A DNA stretch of 64,000 nt from Vibrio ishigakensis. Its GTDB lineage: Bacteria; Pseudomonadota; Gammaproteobacteria; Enterobacterales; Vibrionaceae. The stretch lies in contig NZ_AP024881.1 in assembly GCF_024347675.1 (NCBI RefSeq), positions 1,550,001-1,614,000 on the forward strand, given 5' to 3'. A model generated the notes under the pieces. That model made no database searches. It was not told where the DNA came from and saw only the letters and a list, made by a program, of their open reading frames with translations. A program made the position numbers and the translations under genes. Shown in pieces: positions 45,970 through 54,836 of this stretch. Every line of letters starts with the position of its first letter. Within the stretch, counting starts at the first letter, position 1.

Positions 45970-46325
45970 CAACTAAGTGGACATAAGTCTACCCATTGCG
46001 AAGATTTACAAAATTCGATTGTTTGGACGTTTTTATTCGAAATATCCGAAGTAAAGGCCATATAACCTGCAAATTTCCATATAGCTCACAGATTCAGTTT
46101 ACAAAAGAACAACGACTTTGCTTCAAAATGTTACTGAGATTAACCAAATTTATCAATTCAACTGGTTTATCACCACGACAAACACTAGATGATTGGAGCA
46201 TAGGAAAGCATAGACAATTATCACCTAAAAAAGAGAGAGTTAGGTGATCTTTCTGTATTTGAAGCGGGTTGGTGTAGCCCTTTACGGTAAAGGGCTAGGA
46301 TTTAGTATTAAGCCTTAAATAATAC
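45970..46325. other. Gene-free region with hairpins between nhaA and the lipocalin-like gene
   Basis: No supported gene. An open frame at 45996-46247 would start at TTG without a ribosome site. Two hairpins are visible: ATCACCTAA/TTAGGTGAT at 46220-46248, and a near-perfect palindrome at 46275-46297. Neither has a clear T-run. The region holds the nhaA promoter and perhaps an unassigned RNA. Confidence 0.4.
46275..46297. repeat. 23-base palindrome downstream of the lipocalin-like gene
   Basis: TAGCCCTTTAC and GTAAAGGGCTA flank a single central G, so the two arms are fully complementary. It lies 29 bases past the stop of the lipocalin-like gene. There is no T-run, so it may be a processing hairpin or binding site rather than a terminator. 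Confidence 0.55.
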
Positions 46326-47438
46326 TTATTGTTCGATGATCTGCATGAAGCCCCGAGCATTCTCACTGCCGGATGCGCGAACCGAACCTGACCATGATGG
46401 AATCGCAAGATCGACCCATTGCTCTCTTCTATGTGCATCAGATGTTAAAAAGATTTTAAACTTTGGCACATTCACCACCCACTGCAATTGAAGCAACTTA
46501 CCGTTGCTCAATGTGCTGGTGCCGACAGGATACAGCTCAACATCCGATGTATTCAAAGTGTGAACTACGCCCGTTTTGCTCATTATCGCGCCATATACAT
46601 GTGGTTGCCCACTCTCAAAATCCACACGCGTCAGATACATAACTCGGCCGTCATTAAAGCGGTACTGAAAACGGGTATAAACTTGCTTGTCTGACGGAGC
46701 AGCTTCACTACCCCACACCTGATTAAGCCACCCCATACCACTGAGCTTGACCGTCTTACCGTCGATCTCTACCGTGCCCTGAGTGCGAATATAAGGGGAC
46801 TGATAGCCATAGATTGCTCTAGAAAGCAGCTGATTGGTAACCTGATAGCCATTGTCCCCCATAGGCACATAAGGGCCATCCTGACGAAGCTTGAGCTTTA
46901 GATTGAAGTCATCGGTAGACACAGAGAGCTGCCCCGGAGCTGGATAGCTACTGAATGAGCGCCACACCCAGTTATCGATAGAAAGCTGATATGGACGAGC
47001 TCGCATGCCTACAAGTCCTATACCTCCACGTGCAAAGCGTTGCTCAGAAAAGATCTGATCTGGCGTTGAGAGCACCACTTGTGAGGCGTAAATCTGTGGT
47101 GATTGCCAGCCGCTCTTATCGCTTTCAGAGGTTGCAGTGCGGTAAAGATACCACTGCGCCATATACTCATTGCCCTGCTCATCATTAAGCATGGCAACAT
47201 AAGTCCAAACCTCATATCGAAACTTAGAATGGATTCGAAAGTCTTGAGGAAACTTTACCGCCACTCCCGGAAGAACAGGTTCAAACACCGCTTCATTGGT
47301 CGGCTCTAGGTTCTCTATAGTAAGATCGGCTGTGTTATCCGAATACCAGATCACGTAGATACCCGCGAGGATCAGTACCACTGATACCAGCAGGGTCAAC
47401 AATACAGCTAGGGTTCGGTTAAACAGTTTCTTAAACAT
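46326..47438 (-). CDS. AttH/CrtC-type lipocalin-like protein
   Basis: A 370-residue protein with an N-terminal hydrophobic anchor or signal (residues 7-30) and a lipocalin-like fold of the AttH/carotenoid hydratase type. Visible parts are the GQLSVSTDDFNLKLKL segment, GWLNQVWGSE and the FQYRFNDGRVMYLTRV strand. Such proteins often sit with ABC transporters of the AttEFGH type. It lies 11 bases after the permease gene and is probably its periplasmic partner. No substrate is known. Confidence 0.78.
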   Translation of the reverse strand: MFKKLFNRTLAVLLTLLVSVVLILAGIYVIWYSDNTADLTIENLEPTNEAVFEPVLPGVAVKFPQDFRIHSKFRYEVWTYVAMLNDEQGNEYMAQWYLYRTATSESDKSGWQSPQIYASQVVLSTPDQIFSEQRFARGGIGLVGMRARPYQLSIDNWVWRSFSSYPAPGQLSVSTDDFNLKLKLRQDGPYVPMGDNGYQVTNQLLSRAIYGYQSPYIRTQGTVEIDGKTVKLSGMGWLNQVWGSEAAPSDKQVYTRFQYRFNDGRVMYLTRVDFESGQPHVYGAIMSKTGVVHTLNTSDVELYPVGTSTLSNGKLLQLQWVVNVPKFKIFLTSDAHRREQWVDLAIPSWSGSVRASGSENARGFMQIIEQ

Positions 47439-47449
47439 CTCTTCTTCTA

Positions 47450-49903
47450 TTACAAAGCGTCACGCAGGGACTTCATTGGGGTACGTCTGATAACCTGAAG
47501 CACAGGAATAGCGCCGGCAACGATAAGCGAGCCTATAGTCCAAGCGAGTGTGCCCAGATAATCCCACGGCACAAGTTGCAGCTGCATACTCCAACCAAAG
47601 GACTTCTTAAGGATAAGCTCAACCACATTATTGGCCATCGCCATACCAAGCGGGATAGCCACGAGAGCAGCGACCAAGCCAAAGGCAAATAACTGAGCAC
47701 CGCCCACTATTACTAACTCTTTTCCTGAAACCCCCAAACATCGCAATAGCGCGATATTACGAAGCCTCGTCGCTTCCCCTGCAAGAGTGGCAAAGAAAAT
47801 ACCAAATACAGCGACCATCAAGGTTAGGTTGCCTAGGGTATCCGTGATACCAAAGGTTCTATCAAATACCGTCATCGCCTGTTTATAGATACGACTGTTA
47901 TTTACTACCCGCTCGGCAGGGGTGCGATAGATAGATACCATCCTATCTATGAGCTCTCTAGACGTAGACTTGTCATGCAGCAGCACACCAAGACCTATAG
48001 AGCCCTGTCCAGGTAACAGTAGATCCCAGTTTTTATCTGACAACAATACCTGATCATACGGGTTGCCATAGTCATAGTAGACACCCACCACTCGCCACTG
48101 CTGACCTAATGGTGCAGGCAAGGAGATATAATCCCCCACCCGTATACTTTGCCTAATAGACATGGACTCAGAAATCATCACACTGCGTGAATGATGCAGG
48201 TGGTACCAGTAATCGGGCACGGTTACCTTCTCAGCTAGCGAAGCTTTTTCACCATTACTCTCACCTGTGCTCACTAGGCTAATGTTGTTCTCCATGGCCA
48301 CAAGCTCGGTCTCTTTACGAACCCAAACCTGATCAACCTCTGGCTGTTTCTCCAGCCAAGCACCCATACGAGGCGCAGCATTTACGGTTGGATAGATATA
48401 GACATCGGCCGCTAGACGCTGTGACAGCCACTGCTCAGTAGTGACACGGAAGCTGCCTACCATTGTTTCTACCGCTACGTTTGCGGTAATCGCCAGCATA
48501 AACGCCATCAGTGCCACGCCGCGATAGCTCATGGAAGCCGCCGCATCAGCGAAGAACCAGCGCGCTTTCACCCAGCGCAATCGATAAGAGAGATAGGTAA
48601 ACAGCTCGAATACGATAAAAGGCACGACCAAAGCAACGCCTATCAGCATACAAGCGATGATCATAAAGCCTGCGTAGATACCGCTACCGAACTGCAATAT
48701 AAACACGGCCGCAAATAGACAAAGAGCAGCCAAAATCGCCTGCCAGAAGAACTCTCGGCCAGCAAAGCGCACCAAGGAAAGACGTGCAGTAAGACGAATA
48801 GGTTGAGAGTGGATCAATCGAACCAGAGGCCAAGTACAGGACAGAGCCACACCTAACAGAGCCATCAGAAGGCTCTTGCCGCTCCATGACCAACTCCAAT
48901 TCACCACCATATCAATTTGCACGTTATAGATGGCGCCAATACTCATGGAAACCGCAGGTACTAGCTTGTTGGCTAAGAAGAGTCCTAGCACATTCCCCGA
49001 AAGCCAACTAAACAATACCAATAGAACAAGCTCTACCGACAAAGCGCCGATAAGTTGCCTGCCCGAGACTCCCATCTGCCTTAGCACACCTACCACTGGC
49101 TGGCGCTGAATAAAGGAGAGGGACATGGCCTGATAGAAGATAAACAGGCCAATCAAAAACGACAGCATACCCAAAGCAGTTAGGTTTAGGTGGAAGGCCT
49201 TGGTGAGAGATACCAATTCTGCGCGTGAGTTCTTACGCAGGGTCATCCCTTCGGGAAGCATTTTCTTAATCGCTACCAGTTTTTCTTCTGGCATATCGGT
49301 ACAACCAATAACCGAAAATCCGGTACCGCGTCGCAGCTTGCGACTGAGCGCCATATCCACAACAAGGTTAGAGCCATTAACCAAGCCCTGGCTATCCACA
49401 ACCAGAGGCCCCAACTGTTCACCATCATATAAGGTGATCATCTGGCCCTCTTTCCAACCCATGAACTTCATAAACACTTGGTTTACTAACACAGGATAGG
49501 GCTCCTGCATCATCTTCAGCATCGGGTTATTAAGAACATTTCCTCCTAGGAAAATCTCGGCGGTCGCTAGGCTGTCCATACCCAAGATCTGCACATCGAC
49601 ATTGTTCTCGGTGCGCGCTCTATGGATATCAAACGGGATACATTGATTAAAGCCTGAACGGCGAAGCTGAATATAGAAGGCTTGAGGTATGGTGTTGGCG
49701 CTGTTCTTAGATTGAATACGGTAAGGCAGAGGGTTAGAAAAAAGACGCTCACCGCTAGTGTAAGAAAGCTTAGCGTGTTGGTTGATGGCTAGAACGCCAA
49801 CAAGGACTGAGATGCCGAGCGAAAGGCCCAGCCAAACAAGAAAAATCTGTAGAGGATGCCGCTTATAATGGCCGAGTAGCGCTTTAGCTATTGGCCATAA
49901 CAT
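47450..49903 (-). CDS. ABC transporter permease, double FtsX domain
   Basis: An 817-residue inner-membrane protein with two FtsX/MacB-type units. Hydrophobic segments occur near residues 20-40, 240-390 and the C-terminal 150, with large periplasmic loops between. The closing helices contain RNIALLRCLGVSGKELVIVGG, a family hallmark. I chose ATG 49903, with GGGGGAC upstream; it overlaps the ATPase gene by 20 bases. With the ATPase and lipocalin-like protein it forms a three-gene operon similar to Agrobacterium attEFGH. The role is probably lipid or lipoprotein handling (inference). Confidence 0.85.
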   Translation of the reverse strand: MLWPIAKALLGHYKRHPLQIFLVWLGLSLGISVLVGVLAINQHAKLSYTSGERLFSNPLPYRIQSKNSANTIPQAFYIQLRRSGFNQCIPFDIHRARTENNVDVQILGMDSLATAEIFLGGNVLNNPMLKMMQEPYPVLVNQVFMKFMGWKEGQMITLYDGEQLGPLVVDSQGLVNGSNLVVDMALSRKLRRGTGFSVIGCTDMPEEKLVAIKKMLPEGMTLRKNSRAELVSLTKAFHLNLTALGMLSFLIGLFIFYQAMSLSFIQRQPVVGVLRQMGVSGRQLIGALSVELVLLVLFSWLSGNVLGLFLANKLVPAVSMSIGAIYNVQIDMVVNWSWSWSGKSLLMALLGVALSCTWPLVRLIHSQPIRLTARLSLVRFAGREFFWQAILAALCLFAAVFILQFGSGIYAGFMIIACMLIGVALVVPFIVFELFTYLSYRLRWVKARWFFADAAASMSYRGVALMAFMLAITANVAVETMVGSFRVTTEQWLSQRLAADVYIYPTVNAAPRMGAWLEKQPEVDQVWVRKETELVAMENNISLVSTGESNGEKASLAEKVTVPDYWYHLHHSRSVMISESMSIRQSIRVGDYISLPAPLGQQWRVVGVYYDYGNPYDQVLLSDKNWDLLLPGQGSIGLGVLLHDKSTSRELIDRMVSIYRTPAERVVNNSRIYKQAMTVFDRTFGITDTLGNLTLMVAVFGIFFATLAGEATRLRNIALLRCLGVSGKELVIVGGAQLFAFGLVAALVAIPLGMAMANNVVELILKKSFGWSMQLQLVPWDYLGTLAWTIGSLIVAGAIPVLQVIRRTPMKSLRDAL

Positions 49904-50555
49904 GCAGCTGTCCCCCTTGTAGGCGAACGGTCTTATCCATGTAGGCCGCCACCGTCTCACTGTGGGTCACCAGAAGCAAGGTGCAGTTAAACTCTTTTGT
50001 CAGCGACGCAAACAGGCGCATTACCGCTTTTGCATTCTTCTCATCCAAGCTGCCTGTGGGCTCATCCGCAAGCAAGATCTTTGGCTCCATATACAGAGCC
50101 CTTGCGATAGCAGCGCGTTGTTGCTGACCACCTGAGAGCTCTTCAGGATAGCGCCCGAGTAGAGGCATAAGGTCTAGTGCTGAGAGGATCTGACGCCAAA
50201 GCTGGGTATTTTCGGGAAGGCCCTTTAGCTGACGACAGAAGCGAATATTGTCAGCGACGTTAAGTGTGGTTAATAGGTTGTATTGCTGAAAAACGTGTCC
50301 AATGTGGTTTCTGCGATACTCTGTGCGGTTATTTTCTTTAAAATCATGCATGGCGTAATCGCCATACCAGATTTCACCCGAATCGAGCACATCCAGTCCG
50401 GCAATCAAATTAAGTAGGGTACTCTTCCCTGCCCCCGACTCTCCCATCAAAGCGATCTGCTCACCACTTTGAATCGTTAAATCAGCGCCTTGGAGAACTG
50501 GGTGGAACTCTCCGCCGTCAACATATCCTTTGCTAACACTGACCAGTTTTAACAT
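49884..50555 (-). CDS. ABC transporter ATP-binding protein (LolD/MacB type)
   Basis: A 223-residue ATPase with Walker A GESGAGKST, Q-loop HVFQQYNLL, signature LSGGQQQRAAIARAL, Walker B LLADEPTGSLDE and switch His in LVTHSE. This sequence type drives mechanotransmission permeases of the FtsX/MacB class, matching the adjacent double-FtsX permease. It is the first gene of the operon. Confidence 0.92.
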   Translation of the reverse strand: MLKLVSVSKGYVDGGEFHPVLQGADLTIQSGEQIALMGESGAGKSTLLNLIAGLDVLDSGEIWYGDYAMHDFKENNRTEYRRNHIGHVFQQYNLLTTLNVADNIRFCRQLKGLPENTQLWRQILSALDLMPLLGRYPEELSGGQQQRAAIARALYMEPKILLADEPTGSLDEKNAKAVMRLFASLTKEFNCTLLLVTHSETVAAYMDKTVRLQGGQLHVMANS

Positions 50556-50718
50556 GAAACTTTTTACCTATTGATACTTGCTGTCCCACCCGAAAATCAT
50601 CAAAAAGAATGCAAAAAGTGACAATAACGATGAAATTATCAGCAAGATGCTGAAAAAGTGGGAGTTTTCTCGAAATAGTATACTCTTATCTTGAACATAG
50701 AACCAATAAGGAAATGTG

Positions 50719-52146
50719 ATGTCGGGAAAAAAGGTCTTGGTACTTGGGGCTTCTGGTTACGTGGGCTCTCAACTTATCCCACTTTTATTAAAACAAGGTC
50801 ACCAAGTCACCGCGACGGCTCGAAATCTTCCTCTACTCACATCACGAATCAGCAAAGCTGGTAACCTAGATTTCAAACAGCTCGACTTAGCCGACAAAGA
50901 AACCACCCTAGAGGTAGTCAGTGACTACGACGTGGTTTACTTCCTAGTACACGGAATGAACCACGGCCACGACTTTATCGATTACGAACTGAATCTGGCG
51001 CAAAACTTTGCCGAAGCGCTAAGCCAAAATAGCATAGGTCAAGTGATCTATCTTAGTTCTCTACAGCCGCAAACTGGCGACTCTGAACACCTTAAAGCGC
51101 GTCGTGAGACAGGCAATATACTGCGCTCTACCCCTACCCCAGTCGTTGAGCTAAGAGCGGGGGTGATCATTGGCCCTGGCTCAGCAGCCTTTGAGATCAT
51201 GCGCGATTTTGTTTACAACCTGCCGATTCTAATTACGCCAAAATGGGTGGATTCAAAGGCCAACCCTATCGCCCTTGAGAACCTCAATCACTATCTGCTT
51301 TCGTTTGCCGACGAAGAGGTGACCGAGAGCGATTTCTTCGAGGTAGGTGGCCCTGATGTGCTTAGTTATCGAGAGCAGTTTAAAGTCGTCGCTAAGGCAA
51401 CCAACAACCGCTATCGATTATTTTCAACCCGCTTACTTACCCCATCTATGGCCGCCGTTTGGCTTGGGATAGTGACTTCGGTGCCAAGTAATATAGGCCG
51501 TGCACTGTTAGCGGGGTTAAGTCATGACTTTGTGGCAGATTCCAACAAGATAAGACAAAAATACCCTCAATCCCTGATTGGCTATGACGATATGGTCGAA
51601 GACGCCATCAGCCATGAAGGCGACTTTGTACGCTCCAAGGTATGGGGGTTTGATCCCGGTGCACTAAAACGTTGGCAACCAGGGTTTGGTTATTACGCCA
51701 AAGATGCAGGTGCAAGCTTTAAGACGGAGAAAAGCGCGCAAGAGTTGTGGGATGTCGTGGTGAAATTAGGAAGCCCACAAGAAGGCTATTTCTTTGCCAA
51801 TTTTCTATGGCGCACCCGCGAATGGCTTGATCTCTTCTTTGGCGGTGGCAGGCCCAAACGCCGCATTCCAGCCGGTCCAGTTTTAAAGCTTGGGGATCAT
51901 ATCGATTCGTGGAAGGTTATTCGAATAAAAGAGCGACAGTTTTTATCTCTGCTGTTTGGTATGAAGGGGCCAGGTCTCGGGCGATTAGAGTGCACCATAA
52001 TCGACCATGGCGACCACAGAGAGCTAGATGTAAGAGCTTGGTGGCACCCAAAGGGCTTTCTAGGGCTGCTTTACTGGTGGGCTATGTTCCCCGCTCACCT
52101 ATTTATCTTTAAAGGCATGGTGCGAGCCATCTGCAAAAAAGCCTAG
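50719..52146 (+). CDS. SDR-like NAD(P)-binding protein with C-terminal DUF2867
   Basis: A 475-residue protein. The N-terminal Rossmann domain has the dinucleotide loop VLGASGYVGSQLIP and resembles atypical short-chain dehydrogenases (NmrA/YbjT-like). The last 170 residues match DUF2867 (GLGRLECTIIDHGDHRELDV and the Trp-rich end). YbjT of E. coli has the same architecture; its function is unknown. ATG 50719 has AAGGA upstream; the GTG one codon before is an alternative. The terminator follows. Confidence 0.82.
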   Translation: MSGKKVLVLGASGYVGSQLIPLLLKQGHQVTATARNLPLLTSRISKAGNLDFKQLDLADKETTLEVVSDYDVVYFLVHGMNHGHDFIDYELNLAQNFAEALSQNSIGQVIYLSSLQPQTGDSEHLKARRETGNILRSTPTPVVELRAGVIIGPGSAAFEIMRDFVYNLPILITPKWVDSKANPIALENLNHYLLSFADEEVTESDFFEVGGPDVLSYREQFKVVAKATNNRYRLFSTRLLTPSMAAVWLGIVTSVPSNIGRALLAGLSHDFVADSNKIRQKYPQSLIGYDDMVEDAISHEGDFVRSKVWGFDPGALKRWQPGFGYYAKDAGASFKTEKSAQELWDVVVKLGSPQEGYFFANFLWRTREWLDLFFGGGRPKRRIPAGPVLKLGDHIDSWKVIRIKERQFLSLLFGMKGPGLGRLECTIIDHGDHRELDVRAWWHPKGFLGLLYWWAMFPAHLFIFKGMVRAICKKA

Positions 52147-52163
52147 ATTTCTCTAGGCTTTTG
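52134..52163. terminator. Terminator between the SDR-DUF2867 and DUF2913 genes
   Basis: AAAAGCCTAGA/TCTAGGCTTTT hairpin with A- and T-tracts, between convergent genes. It overlaps the stop of the SDR gene. Confidence 0.75.
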
Positions 52164-52172
52164 CTCACTCTC

Positions 52173-52865
52173 TTATGGATACTCTTCGGTGTTAAATCCA
52201 ATTGGGATCTCAGCAAGTTGACCACCAAGATTATTTGGATAAATCAGGTATTCACCGTGGTATTTTACCTTTGACTTGTAGTCGGTCTGCTTGTGCACCA
52301 GGAAGCCCGCCTTAGTGGCCTCTTTAATAAACTCAGCGTGATTACCACGCACATAAAAGCTCATCGGCTTCGTTAGGCTTTCAGTGCCGTCTTCGTTTTT
52401 ACCATCGACAAAGCAGTCATCACATTGGTGCGCGCACAATACCAAAGAGCTGTCACCCTCGGTAAACAGCTGACCTTTTTCATCGCCGCTTAGGTCATAC
52501 TCGGTACAAACACTCCAGCCAATAGATTCCATATGGTCGATAAATTGATTGATCTGCGAGTCTAAGATTGGCTTTGGCGCCTCAAAATCTGGGAAATAAT
52601 GCTGATAGAAATCACGAATAGTACTGAAGCTTTGATACAGCGCCGTCTGAGTGCCCTTGCTTCTGCCCTGCTTTTGCCAAGTCGTTAGATCTTTCACCAT
52701 CAACTTAGAGAAGCGTTGCTGTTTAAGGCTTTTGGTGACCCAACGTAGCAAAAAGTTGGTGTTACTCACTGGCGTGTTCGCAAGCCTGCCCTTTTTATGA
52801 TCCGCTTCTAGCTCATCAATGGCCAAGGTTACAAGGTTTAATAGTTGCTGCGCGTAACTCTTCAC
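52173..52865 (-). CDS. DUF2913 family protein
   Basis: A 230-residue soluble protein matching DUF2913, a family of unknown function typical of Vibrio and relatives. Cys residues in CAHQCDDCFVDGK could bind metal, but this is not established. It overlaps bcr by four bases, so it is the last gene of a likely rsuA-bcr-DUF2913 operon. Confidence 0.75.
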   Translation of the reverse strand: MKSYAQQLLNLVTLAIDELEADHKKGRLANTPVSNTNFLLRWVTKSLKQQRFSKLMVKDLTTWQKQGRSKGTQTALYQSFSTIRDFYQHYFPDFEAPKPILDSQINQFIDHMESIGWSVCTEYDLSGDEKGQLFTEGDSSLVLCAHQCDDCFVDGKNEDGTESLTKPMSFYVRGNHAEFIKEATKAGFLVHKQTDYKSKVKYHGEYLIYPNNLGGQLAEIPIGFNTEEYP

Positions 52866-54052
52866 TTCACATCTCCAAAAAGTTTAAACATCAAGAAGGC
52901 GGCAAACGAGCACACACCCATCATGGTCAGCATAGGCCAGCTTTGATCGCCCGGCATATGTGCGACCACAAAGCCCATTATCGAGCCCGAACCAAATCTT
53001 AGCGTGCCTGCAAGGGACGATGTCGTACCCGCCATATTTGGATACTTGGTCAAGAGTAGCGCCATAGAGTTAGAACCAACGGTTGAGATGGTTCCCACAT
53101 ACAGCATCACACAAGGCACTATCGCATAAAGGCCAAAGCCGCCCAACCAGCACACAATCAGGCCAATACCGGCTAAAAGCTGAATACTCAGACCAAACAT
53201 CAGCATGTTTCGAGAACCAAACTTCTTCACTACTCGCCCGTTTAGGGTAGTAAAGAACACCATGGTTAGAATGTTCAGCGCGAATAGATAACCAAAGTTT
53301 TGTGGCGCTACGCCAAAGTAGTCGATATAAACAAACGAACCTGCGGTTAGAAACACAAACATGCCGGAAAACGAGAAAGCGCCGCACATGATAAGGCCAA
53401 CCGCCTGCTTGTTAGATAGAAGCGAAGCAAAGTTTCTCAGGCTAGTACGCACATGAAACGGCTGCTTGTTCTCTTCCGCTAAGGTTTCAGGAATACGCAC
53501 ATAGATAGCAACCAGCATGATCGCAGCAAAGATAGCCAAGACAGCAAAGATTGCACGCCAGCCTGCAACCACAGAGATATGACCGCCTATCATAGGCGCA
53601 GCCAGCGGCGCCATAGTCATCACAAGGGTGATAAATGACATGGTGCGAGCAAAGTCTTCACTCTCGTAAAGGTCGCGCACTACCGCTTGGATAACTACCG
53701 CCGCGGCAGCACCTGCAAAACCTTGCGCGGCGCGAACCCAGATAAGGGTTTCGACGGTTTGCGCCATGGTGCAACCTATGGCACCAATAAAAAACAGTGC
53801 AACACCGCCCAGCAACACTGGACGACGACCAATAGAATCTGAGAGCGGCCCATAAAATAGCTGGCCAATGGCAAAGCCTAGGGTATAAATAGTTAGAGTA
53901 ATCTGAACATCACCCGCTCCTACACCAAAATCTTCGGCAATCGCAGGCATGGCAGGCAAGTACATGTCGATAGCTAGCGGCGTCAGCGCACTGATCGCCC
54001 CCAGCAGAATAAACATCATTACACTCAGCTGGGTGGCTGAATTTTGATTCAT
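52862..54052 (-). CDS. bcr: Bcr/CflA-type MFS multidrug efflux carrier
   Basis: A 396-residue, 12-helix major facilitator of the DHA1 Bcr/CflA group, which exports bicyclomycin, chloramphenicol-like or sulfonamide drugs. Motif A is YGPLSDSIGRRPVLLGGV, and the N-terminal helix carries PLAIDMYLPAMP, typical of Bcr. The rsuA-bcr pair is conserved from E. coli. It lies 12 bases after rsuA. Confidence 0.9.
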   Translation of the reverse strand: MNQNSATQLSVMMFILLGAISALTPLAIDMYLPAMPAIAEDFGVGAGDVQITLTIYTLGFAIGQLFYGPLSDSIGRRPVLLGGVALFFIGAIGCTMAQTVETLIWVRAAQGFAGAAAAVVIQAVVRDLYESEDFARTMSFITLVMTMAPLAAPMIGGHISVVAGWRAIFAVLAIFAAIMLVAIYVRIPETLAEENKQPFHVRTSLRNFASLLSNKQAVGLIMCGAFSFSGMFVFLTAGSFVYIDYFGVAPQNFGYLFALNILTMVFFTTLNGRVVKKFGSRNMLMFGLSIQLLAGIGLIVCWLGGFGLYAIVPCVMLYVGTISTVGSNSMALLLTKYPNMAGTTSSLAGTLRFGSGSIMGFVVAHMPGDQSWPMLTMMGVCSFAAFLMFKLFGDVK

Positions 54053-54064
54053 GGATTAGATATC

Positions 54065-54763
54065 CTATTTAGAGAAAATGACTTGGATCTCTTCTTCAGA
54101 GAGGTCGCGATACTCGCCTGGCTCTAGGTCTTCATCTAGAGTGATTTGACCGATACGCTCTCGATGCAGCGCCTCTACTCGGTTACCAAGGGCGGCAAAC
54201 ATACGCTTAACCTGATGGTACTTACCCTCGTGAATGGTCAGCAGAACCTCTTTCTCATCAATGATTTCAAGGTCAGCTGGAAGGGTCGGCTCTTTCTCAT
54301 TGCGCAGTAAGATGCCCTCTTGGAAGGCATCTGCATAATTGTCTTGCACTGGATCGGCTAACCAAACTCGATAGGTCTTATCACATTTGTGTTTTGGAGA
54401 AGTAATACGATGAGACCATTGACCATCATCGGTGATCAATAGCAGACCTGTGGTGTCTACATCCAAGCGGCCGGCAAAGTGAAGGTCCTCATAACGAACC
54501 TCGTCAAGAAGAACAAATACCGTGTGATTAAAGCCATCTTCGTGAGAACAAACAAAGCCTTCAGGCTTGTTCATCATCAGATAGCGCGGTCCTCTTAGCA
54601 CCAGTGGCCTATCTTGCCACTCTACCTCAGCGCCATCTTTAACCTTAAAAGCGCCGCTTTTGATCATCTCGCCATCTACAGTAACTTCACCAGTTTTCAG
54701 TAACTTAGTTGCCTGTTTACGAGTGATGCCTAGGCCGTCACACAAATATTTATCAAGTCTCAT
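54065..54763 (-). CDS. rsuA: 16S rRNA pseudouridine(516) synthase RsuA
   Basis: A 232-residue enzyme that makes pseudouridine 516 in 16S rRNA. An N-terminal S4 domain (MRLDKYLCDGLGITRKQATKLL) precedes the catalytic domain with active-site Asp in GRLDVDTTGLLLIT. The C-terminal HQVKRMFAALGNRVEALHR motif is typical. It is divergent from radD with a 73-base intergenic space. Confidence 0.94.
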   Translation of the reverse strand: MRLDKYLCDGLGITRKQATKLLKTGEVTVDGEMIKSGAFKVKDGAEVEWQDRPLVLRGPRYLMMNKPEGFVCSHEDGFNHTVFVLLDEVRYEDLHFAGRLDVDTTGLLLITDDGQWSHRITSPKHKCDKTYRVWLADPVQDNYADAFQEGILLRNEKEPTLPADLEIIDEKEVLLTIHEGKYHQVKRMFAALGNRVEALHRERIGQITLDEDLEPGEYRDLSEEEIQVIFSK

Positions 54764-54836
54764 TTTTACCCCTTCGAGTGGAAGTCGGGTAGTATATACC
54801 CATTAACGCCATGAATCAGAAAAATTCCTTTCCAAG

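Noticed and set aside
45996-46247. 83-residue open frame upstream of nhaA
   Set aside because: It would start at TTG without a ribosome site, and its sequence shows no domain-like pattern; it is probably chance.
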